A stretch of 64,000 nt of DNA from Nitrososphaerota archaeon (GCA_016184315.1 JACPCU010000008.1:1-64000); one strand, 5' to 3'. Counted from the first letter of the stretch, positions 1-9,918 are shown. The notes: generated by a model from the sequence alone, not told the origin. Numbers and translations are program-made.

Positions 1-52
1 ATGCTTTTGCTCCTAGTGGTTCAACTACTCATCTACGGGGGGTATCATAGAA

Positions 53-226
53 ATGGCGCTACGTGAGAAGGTTCCCCTCATAGTCGCCCTGATAGCGCTC
101 CTACTAGCATTGTTTCAATTCATGCTGACAATCTACTTGGTGGAGATCATAAAGGCGCTTACAGTAGGGGCTACGGCAGCACCGATTCCACCCGTGCCTA
201 GACTGCATTTTGCGAGCCTATTTTAA
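53..226 (+). CDS. Small single-TM membrane protein (57 aa), not in ORF track
   Basis: ATG at 53, TAA at 224-226: MALREKVPLIVALIALLLALFQFMLTIYLVEIIKALTVGATAAPIPPVPRLHFASLF; clear hydrophobic helix. Confidence 0.4.
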   Translation: MALREKVPLIVALIALLLALFQFMLTIYLVEIIKALTVGATAAPIPPVPRLHFASLF

Positions 227-261
227 CCAAGACTTAGAGTAGAAAAAAGGGGGAAGGGACT

Positions 262-414
262 TCAAAACACATCGAGCGCACGCTTATTCTTCACCCAATC
301 GGCTAGGATCATCACGATCAGGTCATTTCTTTGAAGTCCCATCTTCTCACACACCTTATCGAGTTCTTGCACTATGGTATTGCTGACCCTTAGACTGAAC
401 ACGGTTTTTGGCAA
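262..414 (-). CDS. Ribbon-helix-helix (CopG-like) regulator, 50 aa, TTG start
   Basis: LPKTVFSLRVSNTIVQELDKVCEKMGLQRNDLIVMILADWVKNKRALDVF read on the minus strand; RHH-like strand-helix-helix pattern; adjacent to the divergent integrase. Confidence 0.55.
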   Translation of the reverse strand: MPKTVFSLRVSNTIVQELDKVCEKMGLQRNDLIVMILADWVKNKRALDVF

Positions 415-452
415 GGTTTATCAAACCTTTTTGAACCCTGATATATTTATAT

Positions 453-480
453 CGCACCAATTTAATACCTATACGGTGCG
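453..480. promoter_or_regulatory. Inverted repeat CGCACC-N16-GGTGCG just upstream of integrase start
   Basis: Perfect 6-bp arms at 453-458 and 475-480 in the intergenic region shared by RHH gene and integrase. Confidence 0.5.
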
Positions 481-485
481 TTATC

Positions 486-1715
486 TTGGCTAAGAAACCG
501 AAGTTAGACACAGATAAGGTGTTCGAAGCATTTTACCTGCTTGGTGGAAAAGGCATCCTTCCCGACAAGGCAAGGCTTTCCACAAGAGAGATTTCTGAAA
601 AATTCAAGAAGGATTACGGGTTAGAAATTGATCACACTAACATCAGCCGCGCGGTAGCGAGACTTACCGAGCAATTTGTAGAGACCCCTTCACTCGAAGA
701 CGATTTTCAGGCTTGGGTTGCTAGGGTAGGGCAATCAGGCAAGGTCTTCTACAAAACCGACCCCGTTACAAACAGAGTTACCAGCGACTACGTCTCTGTC
801 CAAGACTACATTGACCGAAGGGTGAGGTCACCAAGAGGGCCAGGCGACATGATAGACAACCTTAAAATGGCTGAGAAATGCTGGCTTTTCCTAGACAAGA
901 AAGACCCTGCGAACTGGGAGGAAAAAGACGTTCTCCGATACCTTGCCGAAGGCCGCACATTGGAGCATAAGCCACATACCGCTGGCACGAAACTATCTTA
1001 TCTCGGAGCTTGCCGACAAGTCGCCCCGAAAGCCAAGGTTAAGGACGGAACAAAAGACTTCAAAAGGGAGAATCGCCGACAAAACCCAATCATCCATTCA
1101 CCAGTATTCCTGAAAGAATTCAAGGAGATATTAGCGTCTGACAAACTGACAGACAAAGAGAAATTCGTCTTCAAACTGCACGTGGTCTTAGGGTGCAGAG
1201 AAGGCTACGACAATCCTAAAGCATCGTTGCTCGGCTTAAATTGGGAAGAATGCTATAACCCTCGCACCGAAAGAATCAGAGTATTCGAAAGCAAAGCGGT
1301 AGGGTGGTGGGAGAACATCCCTCTAGACGCCCTAGACCCCCAATTCAAAGACGAGTTCCGCCGACATTGGGAGAGACGAGGCAGACCGTCAAGAGGCTAC
1401 ATACTGGACATAGGCGAGACCCCTTCACAAAGAAGAAAATTTCTTCAAGACACTTACGCTAAGATTCGCCGTTCATTCCCATTCACCGCCTCTCAGAAAT
1501 TCACCCCTCACTTTGGAAGAAAAACCCACGCCAACATTCTATGGGAATTAGGATACCCTTCTGAGGTAATCATAGGCGAGGCAACTTCGGGGGAAGGGTA
1601 TGTAGGCGCTGGAGAAACCGATTTATCAACCTACCAAAAATACTATCTCAGCCTCGCCAAATCGAAACTGGAGCAATACCGCAAGAAGGCTGCGGAGAAC
1701 TTCTACAAGGCGTGA
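486..1715 (+). CDS. Tyrosine recombinase/integrase with N-terminal HTH-like domain
   Basis: C-terminal FTPHFGRKTHANILWELG (HxxR box), upstream HVVLGCREGYDNPKASLLGLNWEE and final YQKYY; N-terminal winged-helix-like segment. Confidence 0.75.
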   Translation: MAKKPKLDTDKVFEAFYLLGGKGILPDKARLSTREISEKFKKDYGLEIDHTNISRAVARLTEQFVETPSLEDDFQAWVARVGQSGKVFYKTDPVTNRVTSDYVSVQDYIDRRVRSPRGPGDMIDNLKMAEKCWLFLDKKDPANWEEKDVLRYLAEGRTLEHKPHTAGTKLSYLGACRQVAPKAKVKDGTKDFKRENRRQNPIIHSPVFLKEFKEILASDKLTDKEKFVFKLHVVLGCREGYDNPKASLLGLNWEECYNPRTERIRVFESKAVGWWENIPLDALDPQFKDEFRRHWERRGRPSRGYILDIGETPSQRRKFLQDTYAKIRRSFPFTASQKFTPHFGRKTHANILWELGYPSEVIIGEATSGEGYVGAGETDLSTYQKYYLSLAKSKLEQYRKKAAENFYKA

Positions 1716-2047
1716 GAACATGAAGCCTAAACTCCCTGACCAAGTCGGCTATAGAAGTGTCTTTTCATGCGGATGCGTAGTTACCCTACTCAAACACGAC
1801 AGAAGCGGGTATCAGTCTTTAAAATGGATTGGAAGCATTGCGTCAACCACAAGGTGCATAGTCATGCAAAAAACGCTCCGCAGGCGCAAGCCTGATTCCC
1901 TACTACCTTTCTGTTGCGATATTATTTCCTATGGCGATTCTTTGACTAGGAATAACGCAACAAACTGGCTTTCTGGACTGTTTAGGGCTGAAATAAGGAT
2001 ATTTGCTTCGTTTGCTATCCTATGTGGGGGAGGAGTGAGTCAGGTAG

Positions 2048-2608
2048 TTGCGGAGTAATCTGGATCGCTCTGAGTTGGGGCAGAATAAGTCCCTCCAGGA
2101 CATGCTCGCAGAGATTCACGCGTTCGCGATGAGGTTTGACACCTTTGGTGCCATTGGGGACGGTTTGGTTGGGGTCTTTGGCGTTGAAGTTGCTACTGTA
2201 ATTCTTTATCAGGCAGGAAGATCGGCTGGTGCGAGTTACTATGATCGGGTCTTGGGAAGGGTTGAGAGCAAGGAGAGTTTGCTTGAGGCAGTGGGTTCCT
2301 TCAAGGCGAGGCGGGGGTGGGGAGAAGTCAGCTTCGTGGATGTGGACGAAGACGAGGTAACGGGGAGAGTCGTCATTAAGGATTGCTTCGAGAGTAAGGC
2401 GGGAGCCAAGACTAGAGGATGCCCGTTCTTGAGAGGTTACTTTGCCGGCTTTCTCACTAGGTATTTTGAGATAGAGGTCTGTGTCGTCCAGGAACGTTCT
2501 GCTGTGGATGAGTGTGTGTTTCCCTTTATGCCGAGCAAATTCAGGCATGAGACCCCGGTCAAAGTTGAACTCAGAGAACAGACGTCAAACGCCAGCCAAG
2601 CCAAATAG
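2048..2608 (+). CDS. V4R (4-vinyl reductase)-like domain protein
   Basis: VATVILYQAGRSAGASYYDRVLG...GWGEVSFVDVDE...CPFLRGYFAGFLTRYF...EVCVVQ typical of V4R domains; TTG start. Confidence 0.6.
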   Translation: MRSNLDRSELGQNKSLQDMLAEIHAFAMRFDTFGAIGDGLVGVFGVEVATVILYQAGRSAGASYYDRVLGRVESKESLLEAVGSFKARRGWGEVSFVDVDEDEVTGRVVIKDCFESKAGAKTRGCPFLRGYFAGFLTRYFEIEVCVVQERSAVDECVFPFMPSKFRHETPVKVELREQTSNASQAK

Positions 2609-3040
2609 ACAGGCTCCGAGAGCAGCGCGACGGCTCTTCTATCCTGCAAATAGAAAGGGATACTCTGAGTGTGGGGAGAGCTTAAGGGTTGTCAAAAGAA
2701 ACTTGAGAATCGGGCTTGAGAGTTTACTTGCGCCTATGTGCAGCTTATCTCATCAAAGACATGGGGCATCGAGACTTGATCTTCGCCGGAGAAATACGGT
2801 GTCTACACTGACCGGCACCCTAGGTGTGTTGACACCGCAACCAATGATTCGATAAGGTGGTGTGCGGTAAGGCTTAGCCGCTACGACGGTAAGGTATTCT
2901 TTTGGTGTATTGGGTTTGAAGGTTGGCTCATGTTTTGTGGGAGTGCGACCCTTTAAGCCTGTTTGGCTGAAGGATTGTCTGCCTTGCTTTCGCTGATACT
3001 TTGCTCTGTGCTGTAACTGGCCTGGGAAGTAGTTTTTGGT

Positions 3041-3409
3041 TTAGGCAGCTGCAGGGGAGGCTGATTTTCTTCTTCTGCCGCCGTTGCGCCTTGTCTTCCT
3101 GACTGGTGCTTGATGAGTAGTGATGGTGATGCTGGTGTCAGGCTGTACTGGGGTTGGTTCCATGGGGGCTACTGGTTCCACTATAGGTGGAGCCGGTTCA
3201 GGTATTACTTCGGCGGCCACTGCTGGTGCTTCCAGCTTGACCTCTGGGACAGGGGTTACCTCAGATATGGCCTCTTCTTTGATTATGGGAGCCTGCTCGA
3301 CAGGTGGTAGGGGTGTGACTGTAACTGGTGGTGCTTGCTCTACTGGATCTTGGCTTTCGTGTTTGCCGTTTGAGCCGAACCATCCTATTATTGTCTGGAG
3401 TATGCTCAT
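3041..3409 (-). CDS. Low-complexity Pro/Val/Glu-rich protein with basic C-terminus
   Basis: MSILQTIIGWFGSNG... PVTVTPLPPVEQAP... KTRRNGGRRRKSASPAAA; the antisense ORFs are complements of the low-complexity stretch. Confidence 0.5.
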   Translation of the reverse strand: MSILQTIIGWFGSNGKHESQDPVEQAPPVTVTPLPPVEQAPIIKEEAISEVTPVPEVKLEAPAVAAEVIPEPAPPIVEPVAPMEPTPVQPDTSITITTHQAPVRKTRRNGGRRRKSASPAAA

Positions 3410-3559
3410 TTCAATTCTTAAAGGGTGTATGTTGGGATTTAGTTTGGCTCGTCAACTCTTGTCAACAAGTCGGTTAAGCAGGGTTTACAGGAAGCGGTTG
3501 TGAGAGGGCAATTATCTTTAATTAACCGCGGAAAGGGGTGGATAATCAAGGATGCTGGA

Positions 3560-4627
3560 ATGGTTGACTTTTACACCGAGAGGACAGTGAAATGGGAAGA
3601 CGGTGAAGTGGTTCTCATAGACCAGACGAAGCTTCCTCTGCGTCTCCAGTACATCAGGTGTAGAAGCCATGTTGAAGTCGCGGATGCGATTAGAAGCATG
3701 GCTGTGCGTGGAGCTCCGGCTATTGGCGTGGCTGCTGGGATGGGTCTTGCGCTGGCGGCACGGAACAGTAGGGCCAACAGTCGTCAAGGACTGCTCTTCG
3801 AACTTGGGAAAGCGTCTGACTTGCTGAGGTCGACGAGGCCCACGGCGGTGAATCTGCCTTGGGCGTTGGAGCGTGTGATGCAGGCAGCTAGGAGTGCACG
3901 TGTTGGGAGAGATGAGGTTGTGAGAGCAGTGATAGATGAGTCAGTGAAGATGGGCGAAGAGGATGTGGGGAATAACCGTACTTTGGGACGGTGGGGAGCC
4001 TCCCTGATCAGGGATGGGGAGACTATCCTCACGCACTGCAAATGGCTTGTATAAGGCCAGCAGATTGCAGGGGCTCTTGCCACGGTCGGGTACGGGACAG
4101 CCCTAGGCGTCGTTAGGGCTGCAAGGGAGGAGGGGAAAAAGCTCAGGATCTATGTGCCTGAGACTAGACCTTCGCTTCAAGGAGCGCGTCTGACGGCTTA
4201 CGAGCTTTCTGCTGACGGCTTCGACGCTACTCTTCTGGCTGATTCAGCGGTGGGCTACTTGATGTCTAGGGGCTCGATTAGTCGTGTGATTGTTGGTGCA
4301 GATAGGGTGATGGGGACTGGTCATGTCTTCAACAAGATCGGAACTTATGGTGTTGCGGTCCTTGCTTCTAGGCACGGGGTTCCTTTTCACGTTGCTGCGC
4401 CTCTTTCCAGTTTCGACTTCAAGGGCAGGTGGGATGAGGTTAAGGTTGAGGAGAGGAGCAGCGCGGAGATTGAGAAGATTCGCGGCAGGAGGATTGCTCC
4501 TCTGGGAGTCAAGGTGTTTAACCCTGTGTTCGACGTGACTCCTCCTGAGCTGGTGACATCTATTATAACTGAGAGAGGTGTCTTGACGCCTCCCTATGGG
4601 AAGTCGATCCCTGAACTGCTGTGTTAG
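3560..4627 (+). pseudogene. mtnA: S-methyl-5-thioribose-1-phosphate isomerase family (MtnA-like), interrupted by a 24-nt in-frame insertion with TAA
   Basis: RSMAVRGAPAIGVAAGMG, TRPTAVNLPWAL, LTHC...AGALATVGYGTALGVVRAA, ETRPSLQGARLTAYEL, VGADRV...HVFNKIGTYG, FDVTPPELVTSIITE. Both halves are in the same frame. Confidence 0.9.
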
Positions 4628-4904
4628 AATGGGAACTGCTCCGAGAACGTTTCAGGGCACAGATGTTTCTTCCCTGTTGAACCGTGAAAACTCCTCTTCG
4701 ATGTGGGTTTCGAGATGTTGGTGAATTATCGGGGGATTGCCGGTTTCCGCACGCTGGTGTAGAACCGGTTTAGGGGGGTTATATAAAGCGGGTAAAGGGA
4801 ACACGCCTCTAAGTTTGAATAGAAGAATGCTGTCGAATAGGCCGCAGAATTATCAGGAACTTGGGAGCCATCTTTTAATGGAGCTTCCGTCGGCGTAGAG
4901 CATT

Positions 4905-5000
4905 GGGCCCGTAGCCTAGCCAGGATCAGGGCGTCGAAGACACTTGCTCTGCGTATGCCTTCGGAGCCGGAGGTCGTGGGTTCGAATCCCACCGGGCCCG
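4905..5000 (+). tRNA. tRNA-Arg(UCG) with 20-nt intron at position 29/30
   Basis: GGGCCCG/CGGGCCC acceptor stem, D-arm GCCT...GGGC, T-arm GTGGG-TTCGAAT-CCCAC. Removing 4937-4956 gives anticodon arm TCGGC-CTTCGGA-GCCGG, anticodon TCG at 4961-4963. Confidence 0.88.
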
Positions 5001-5063
5001 CTAACCATTTGGTGAGTCTTCAGCCGCATGTCGATAGGTTATAGGTGGCAAACGTCGGTATGA

Positions 5064-5324
5064 TCATAGCCTCTGGACTAGTTTGTATCCCTTCTCCGTA
5101 AGATAGTAAAATCTCGCAAAGGCATCCGATCCTTCAGCGACTAAACCTCTTGAGATCAAGTGCCCTAAAGCGTCAATTATCACTGGAACGGGGATACCTG
5201 TAACCTCATTTAGCTTTGGGACATCAGTTTTACTGACACCGATTGCTGACAGCACTTGCACCAGAGTCCTTTCATCAGGAACTCTCTTGGGCTTTCTTGA
5301 AGTTGCTTTATCTCTATCGGGCAT
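5064..5324 (-). CDS. Small winged-helix DNA-binding protein
   Basis: TLVQVLSAIGVSKTDVPKLNEVTGIPVPVIIDALGHLISRGLVAEG...YYLTEKGYKLVQRL. Confidence 0.6.
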   Translation of the reverse strand: MPDRDKATSRKPKRVPDERTLVQVLSAIGVSKTDVPKLNEVTGIPVPVIIDALGHLISRGLVAEGSDAFARFYYLTEKGYKLVQRL

Positions 5325-5727
5325 TTAATTTGTTAGTCTCTATTGTTCTGTGTGTATATTTATGGTTTTGGTAGTAATCTGGCTTCTTTTTGCACATATT
5401 CAATATCTAGTGTAGTTTTCTTTCAGACAGTTTGGTATTATCAAAGAAAAATAGTGAGAGGCACAGGATCAGTTTCTGTCGATCCTGCACACATCTTCCT
5501 AGGAAAATACATGTTCATGGGGTCCGCCCACAGGATTGTCATTGTTCCTGAAGATCAGCTGTGCTTCCAAGCCCCGTTCAGTCAAAAATTCCTAAACTAC
5601 CACCCAATTCTTCAACATTCAAGAATAACCCCATCAACCAAACTGAAACAACCAGATGGAACAACCAAAGACGCACCATAACCTTAGTTCGGATGCTTTT
5701 TATGCTATGATGACTTAACCCATATTT

Positions 5728-6825
5728 GTGGGCATACCCGAGAAGATCAAGCGCGTCGAAGACGATCTTCACCGTACACAGGTAAACAAGAAGACCGAGC
5801 ATCACGTCGGGCTACTCAAAGCTAAGCTAGCCAAGCTTAGACGCGAACAGGAGGAGGCAAGAACACGAGGAGGAGCAAGCTCCATTGGGTACGACATAAA
5901 GAAAAGCGGTGACGCAACAGTGGTTCTGATAGGACTGCCCAACGTCGGAAAGTCAACCCTGATGAACAGGATTACCAACTCAAAATCCAAGGTCGGAGGA
6001 TACCAGTTCACTACACTAACGGTTGTCCCAGGAGTCATGACGCACAAAGGTGCGCGCATCCAGATTCTTGACTTACCTGGAATAATTGAAGGAGCCTCTG
6101 CGGGAAAAGGACTGGGTAGGAGAGTATTATCGGTAGCCAGATCTGCAGATCTGATACTCTTCGTCCTAGACGTGTTCCAACCAGAAGCACTCTCTCTACT
6201 CATCAAGGAACTGAGAGGAATAGGAATCAGGCCTGATGAGCAGCCTCCAAACCTAGTAATCGAGAAGACCAATTCCGGCGGCGTCTCTGTTACCGGTCAG
6301 GTCAAGATGACCAAAATCTCCAGTCAACTCATAAAAGACATTCTTGCAGTATATGATTTGCACAATGCTCGAGTCATGATAAGAGAAGACATAACTGATG
6401 AACAGTTGATCGACGCCATTCTGGGGAACCGCACCTATGTTCCTGCACTAGCTGTCATGAATAAGATTGATCTGGTTAATGCTGGATTCATGAACGAACT
6501 CAAATCCCGGCTTACACACGATTTCATCCCAATATCGGCAGATGGAAACATCAACGTAGAAGCCTTGAAAGAGGAGATCTATCGAAAACTAGACTTCATC
6601 AGGGTCTACATGCGTCCAAGGGGAGGCGAAACCGATTATGTTGAACCTATGATAGTCAGGAGGGGTGCCCAAGTTCTCGACGTATGCAACAGGGTGCATA
6701 GAAGCATGAAGGATGAGCTACGTTACGCTCAGATATGGGGTAAGAGCACCAAGTTTGCAGGACAGAAAGTTGGCTTAACTCACCACCTAATGGATGAAGA
6801 TGTCCTAACACTCGTAACAAAATAA
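5728..6825 (+). CDS. Drg-family (Obg-HflX) GTP-binding protein with TGS domain
   Basis: GLPNVGKST (G1), DLPGIIEGAS (G3), NKID (G4), N-terminal KAKLAKLRRE, C-terminal TGS-like domain; GTG start. Confidence 0.95.
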   Translation: MGIPEKIKRVEDDLHRTQVNKKTEHHVGLLKAKLAKLRREQEEARTRGGASSIGYDIKKSGDATVVLIGLPNVGKSTLMNRITNSKSKVGGYQFTTLTVVPGVMTHKGARIQILDLPGIIEGASAGKGLGRRVLSVARSADLILFVLDVFQPEALSLLIKELRGIGIRPDEQPPNLVIEKTNSGGVSVTGQVKMTKISSQLIKDILAVYDLHNARVMIREDITDEQLIDAILGNRTYVPALAVMNKIDLVNAGFMNELKSRLTHDFIPISADGNINVEALKEEIYRKLDFIRVYMRPRGGETDYVEPMIVRRGAQVLDVCNRVHRSMKDELRYAQIWGKSTKFAGQKVGLTHHLMDEDVLTLVTK

Positions 6826-7367
6826 CGGAAACTGCTGAGACCGTTCTAGAGAAGGCGAAGGCATTAGCTCACAACGTAAGAGTTAGCGATCTCTCAACAT
6901 CCACATGCAAGATACTTGATCTGCGAAACCTTCAATGTTAAAGAGAGGCATCTTCAGCCAGAGAAATCTGAGCCAAAACCTTTCTGCCAGCAGAGCCTTG
7001 CGCTCCTTCGATCAGGAAGACCATTCTTGATATTGGAAGGAAGCGTTTTGGCCCCACCCTTGTCGACCTCCTTGTTTTACCCCGATACGTTATCCTATAA
7101 TCATGGTTTTCAATTACGCTAGTCTTGACTGACTTCTGGCAGAGCTCAAGTAAGGTACCACTTGGTAAACCAAGCCATTTGTCCAGATGAGACAAATATC
7201 CAACTGTCGACATCTTCTCTTCAGTCTCACCCTTCTTGTATCTTCCCAATTGTGGCATGTCAGTACGTCCTCCCTTAAAAGGTAACAAGATTCTCGGTGA
7301 ATTTGAAACCAAATTGGGCACTACGCACATACTCGGAGCGTAGTGGAGAAGAAACTTGCTACAGGGA

Positions 7368-8081
7368 CTATTGTCCAAATGGGCCTTTCTTACTTCTAAC
7401 GATTTCCCGTTCCAATATCTCAAAAGCTTTAGGGCCGTCGTTCTGATCAAGAATCAGGATCGTTTCCTCGCCAATGTATGTGTTGAGTATATTTATTCCT
7501 GAACGGTAGAGCAGTTGGGTGATAAGCGAAGCGAAGCCGGGAGTCTTTTCAACTTCCGAAGCAAGATGAAGGCTCAGTTTCGATGCGCCCATTTCCTCTT
7601 TGTAGATACGCCATTTACTGAGCCTCGCTCGGATAAGAGTCTCATAGTCTACTGCATCTGCGACCAGTTTGATCGAGTTTGAAAGCTGGAAAATGTGTGG
7701 AGGTTCATTTAGCTTGGACTCTATCTCGGTGATATGCTTCAAAATGGTAAGAAGCTCGGATTTCTTGGCTTTGATTGTCACATCTGCGATGCGGCTGGCC
7801 AACGTTATTCGAGCATCTCTAAGGACGTCTAGCGGTTCATCTTCTTTGATATCTGTAATCGTATCTGAAAACCTTTTGATTGCCACTACAATTGTGTTAA
7901 TACTTGTCTTTCTGCCTGTTAGGTCTTCGACATCGGTCTCGATTTTTGCCGCAAGCGCATGGTAATTAATGAGCTTCTGTTTGACGCACTCGTAGATAGG
8001 TTGGTTCTTAGTTACGATGGAAGCGACTGCGCTCGGAACAGTAATCTTATTTTGAAACGGAATTCCTAAGCCGGTTCTCAC
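7368..8081 (-). CDS. Archaeal conserved protein with C-terminal ACT-like region
   Basis: 237-aa ORF; C-terminal GFASLITQLLYRSGINILNTYIGEETILILDQNDGPKAFEILE resembles ACT regulatory domains; N-terminal HTH-like segment. Confidence 0.5.
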   Translation of the reverse strand: MRTGLGIPFQNKITVPSAVASIVTKNQPIYECVKQKLINYHALAAKIETDVEDLTGRKTSINTIVVAIKRFSDTITDIKEDEPLDVLRDARITLASRIADVTIKAKKSELLTILKHITEIESKLNEPPHIFQLSNSIKLVADAVDYETLIRARLSKWRIYKEEMGASKLSLHLASEVEKTPGFASLITQLLYRSGINILNTYIGEETILILDQNDGPKAFEILEREIVRSKKGPFGQ

Positions 8082-8226
8082 TGTAATAGCACTTCACTTC
8101 TTAGACATATCTATATAGTAGGTAATATCTATTACTGATAGGTAACAAAAAATCATGTTAATAGCGTCTTATGAAATGGAGATGACTAGTAGATTTGGAG
8201 AAATCTAATGAAGAGACGAATCGGAA

Positions 8227-8364
8227 ATGGACCAAGTTTCGATATGCAAGTTCTGTGAACAAGAAATCGTTTGGATGCGCAACACAAATGGACACTGGCA
8301 GCCATTCAATTATGGAGGCAATCTTCATCACTGTGCATCTGGGCAGGCCACAGGCCGTAGCTGA
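8227..8364 (+). CDS. Small zinc-finger-like protein (45 aa), not in ORF track
   Basis: MDQVSICKFCEQEIVWMRNTNGHWQPFNYGGNLHHCASGQATGRS; CxxC ... HHC motif. Confidence 0.5.
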   Translation: MDQVSICKFCEQEIVWMRNTNGHWQPFNYGGNLHHCASGQATGRS

Positions 8365-8372
8365 TCCTTGCT

Positions 8373-8735
8373 TTGTCTAGGTGGATGAAGCAAATGGAGA
8401 TACCTATACTCGAGTTCGCGAGCACCCGGAGCTGGAGGGAGCGGCTGGTTTTTGAGAAACCGAACATGACGACACAGAATTATCTCTGGGCGCTGCAAGT
8501 CTTTTGCGACTGGTCTAAGAAGACTCCTGACGAGCTGATGCTGGAGAGGCAAAGAGAGCGCTCTTCCGCATTAGATGAATCAGAAACCGCTAGTTTCAAA
8601 AGGATCGTAGAGTACCAGTTGGCAGATAGGTCAAAGACCAAGCATAGTAAAGCTCTTGTCGCCAAGGCATTAGCCTCCTTCTATGAAGATAACCGCATCA
8701 ACACCTACGATCCAAGTATGACGCACATCAGGTGA
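8373..8735 (+). CDS. Standalone core-binding (SAM-like) domain resembling the N-terminal half of a tyrosine recombinase
   Basis: FASTRSWRERLVFEKPNMTTQNYLWALQVFCDWSKKTPDELMLERQRER... with no catalytic domain; overlaps the hflX start by 4 nt. Confidence 0.45.
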   Translation: MSRWMKQMEIPILEFASTRSWRERLVFEKPNMTTQNYLWALQVFCDWSKKTPDELMLERQRERSSALDESETASFKRIVEYQLADRSKTKHSKALVAKALASFYEDNRINTYDPSMTHIR

Positions 8736-9832
8736 GTAGAGAAACGAAATCTAATAGGAAAGCAATTCTTGTCACATATCCCGACGAATTTACCAAGAAA
8801 GAAGCAATTGGTCTAGCTGAAGCAGCCGGATTCGAAGTTGCACAAGTAGTTGTTCAGAAGTACATAAGTCACGGCGAGTTCGGAGTTGGGTCTGGCAAAG
8901 CCGAAGAACTCAAGCAGATTGCAGCAGCATCAGGCATTAGAGATCTAATTGTTGATGAAGGACTATCCTCATCCCAAATCTACAATCTCGGCAAACTAAC
9001 TGGACAGCACATAACTGACAGGGAAAAACTCATCCTTGACATCTTCGCAAGCCGAGCCACCACCACTGAAGCTAAACTCCAAGTTCAACTCGCTGAGCTG
9101 AGTTACGAGATGCCTAGGGCCCGTCAGAATGTCCGGCTTTCAGTAAAAGGTGAAAGACAGGGTCTTTCGGGCATGGGTGAATATGCAGTCGATGTCCGTT
9201 TCCGAGCGTTAAAGAAACGGATGACAGCTATCAAGGAGAAACTTGGCGAAGCCAGAAAAAGGCGCGAGCTATATCGAGCCCAAAGGCAGAAGCTGAACAA
9301 ACCATTAGTCTCCCTCGTCGGTTACACAAGCTCAGGAAAGACTACGCTGTTCAACAGACTGGCAAGTGAAGACAAAGAAGTTGCTAGTAGCCTGTTCACC
9401 ACCCTCGGAACGACTACTCGGAATGTGACACTTCCAGACTCAACGGAGATACTTCTCTCAGACACAGTGGGATTCATAAGCAGACTGCCTACCTATATGA
9501 TCGAAGCATTCAAGTCAACTCTTGAGGAGCTAAATTACGCGGATCTAGTGCTCCTATTGGTGGATGCAAGCGAACCATACTACAATCTGTCGATAAAATA
9601 CCACAGCTGTTTGGACATTCTAAATGAACTAAGGATCCCCACCTCAAAAGTTGTAATTATACTGAATAAGTCAGACATAGCAACGAAAGAAGATATGACC
9701 GAAGTCAAACAACTTGCAGGAGACTTACCGTGCACGGTAATATCAGCAAAAAGAGGTGACGGGACTCATGTTCTCAAAAGCCTGATACGGCAGAATCTGG
9801 GAATAGTGCTTGGAGCAAGGCACTCCAGATAA
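8732..9832 (+). CDS. hflX: GTPase HflX
   Basis: GVGSGKAEEL, QVQLAELSYEMPRARQ, VGYTSSGKTTLFNRL, DTVGFISRLPTYMIEAFKSTLEE, NKSD. Confidence 0.93.
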   Translation: MSRETKSNRKAILVTYPDEFTKKEAIGLAEAAGFEVAQVVVQKYISHGEFGVGSGKAEELKQIAAASGIRDLIVDEGLSSSQIYNLGKLTGQHITDREKLILDIFASRATTTEAKLQVQLAELSYEMPRARQNVRLSVKGERQGLSGMGEYAVDVRFRALKKRMTAIKEKLGEARKRRELYRAQRQKLNKPLVSLVGYTSSGKTTLFNRLASEDKEVASSLFTTLGTTTRNVTLPDSTEILLSDTVGFISRLPTYMIEAFKSTLEELNYADLVLLLVDASEPYYNLSIKYHSCLDILNELRIPTSKVVIILNKSDIATKEDMTEVKQLAGDLPCTVISAKRGDGTHVLKSLIRQNLGIVLGARHSR

Positions 9833-9918
9833 GACGCCTCGTTTGTAACAATACGTTATAGAAATATCATTTATCTTTATATAGTGTAACAGATATTACA
9901 TCAGTAAGGTAACATAAC

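Noticed and set aside
3110-3503. Gly/Trp/Tyr- or Ser/Gly/Thr-rich plus-strand ORFs
   Set aside because: Complements of the Pro/Val/Glu-rich minus-strand gene; composition is an artefact of the repeat-like codons
3500-4627. Treating the MtnA halves as two separate split-gene proteins
   Set aside because: The second half has no plausible start or ribosome-binding context at the break, and both halves are in the same frame around a 24-nt insert
4726-4992. 88-aa minus-strand ORF beginning MGFEPTTSGSEG
   Set aside because: It is the antisense translation of the tRNA-Arg gene, a well-known spurious ORF type
5343-5681. 112-aa ORF between the winged-helix gene and drg
   Set aside because: No recognisable motif, unusual composition, and the segment looks intergenic
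6938-7450. 170-aa minus-strand ORF
   Set aside because: N-terminal part overlaps the ACT-like gene; the C-terminal part (MPQLGRYKKGE...) may be real but I could not support it
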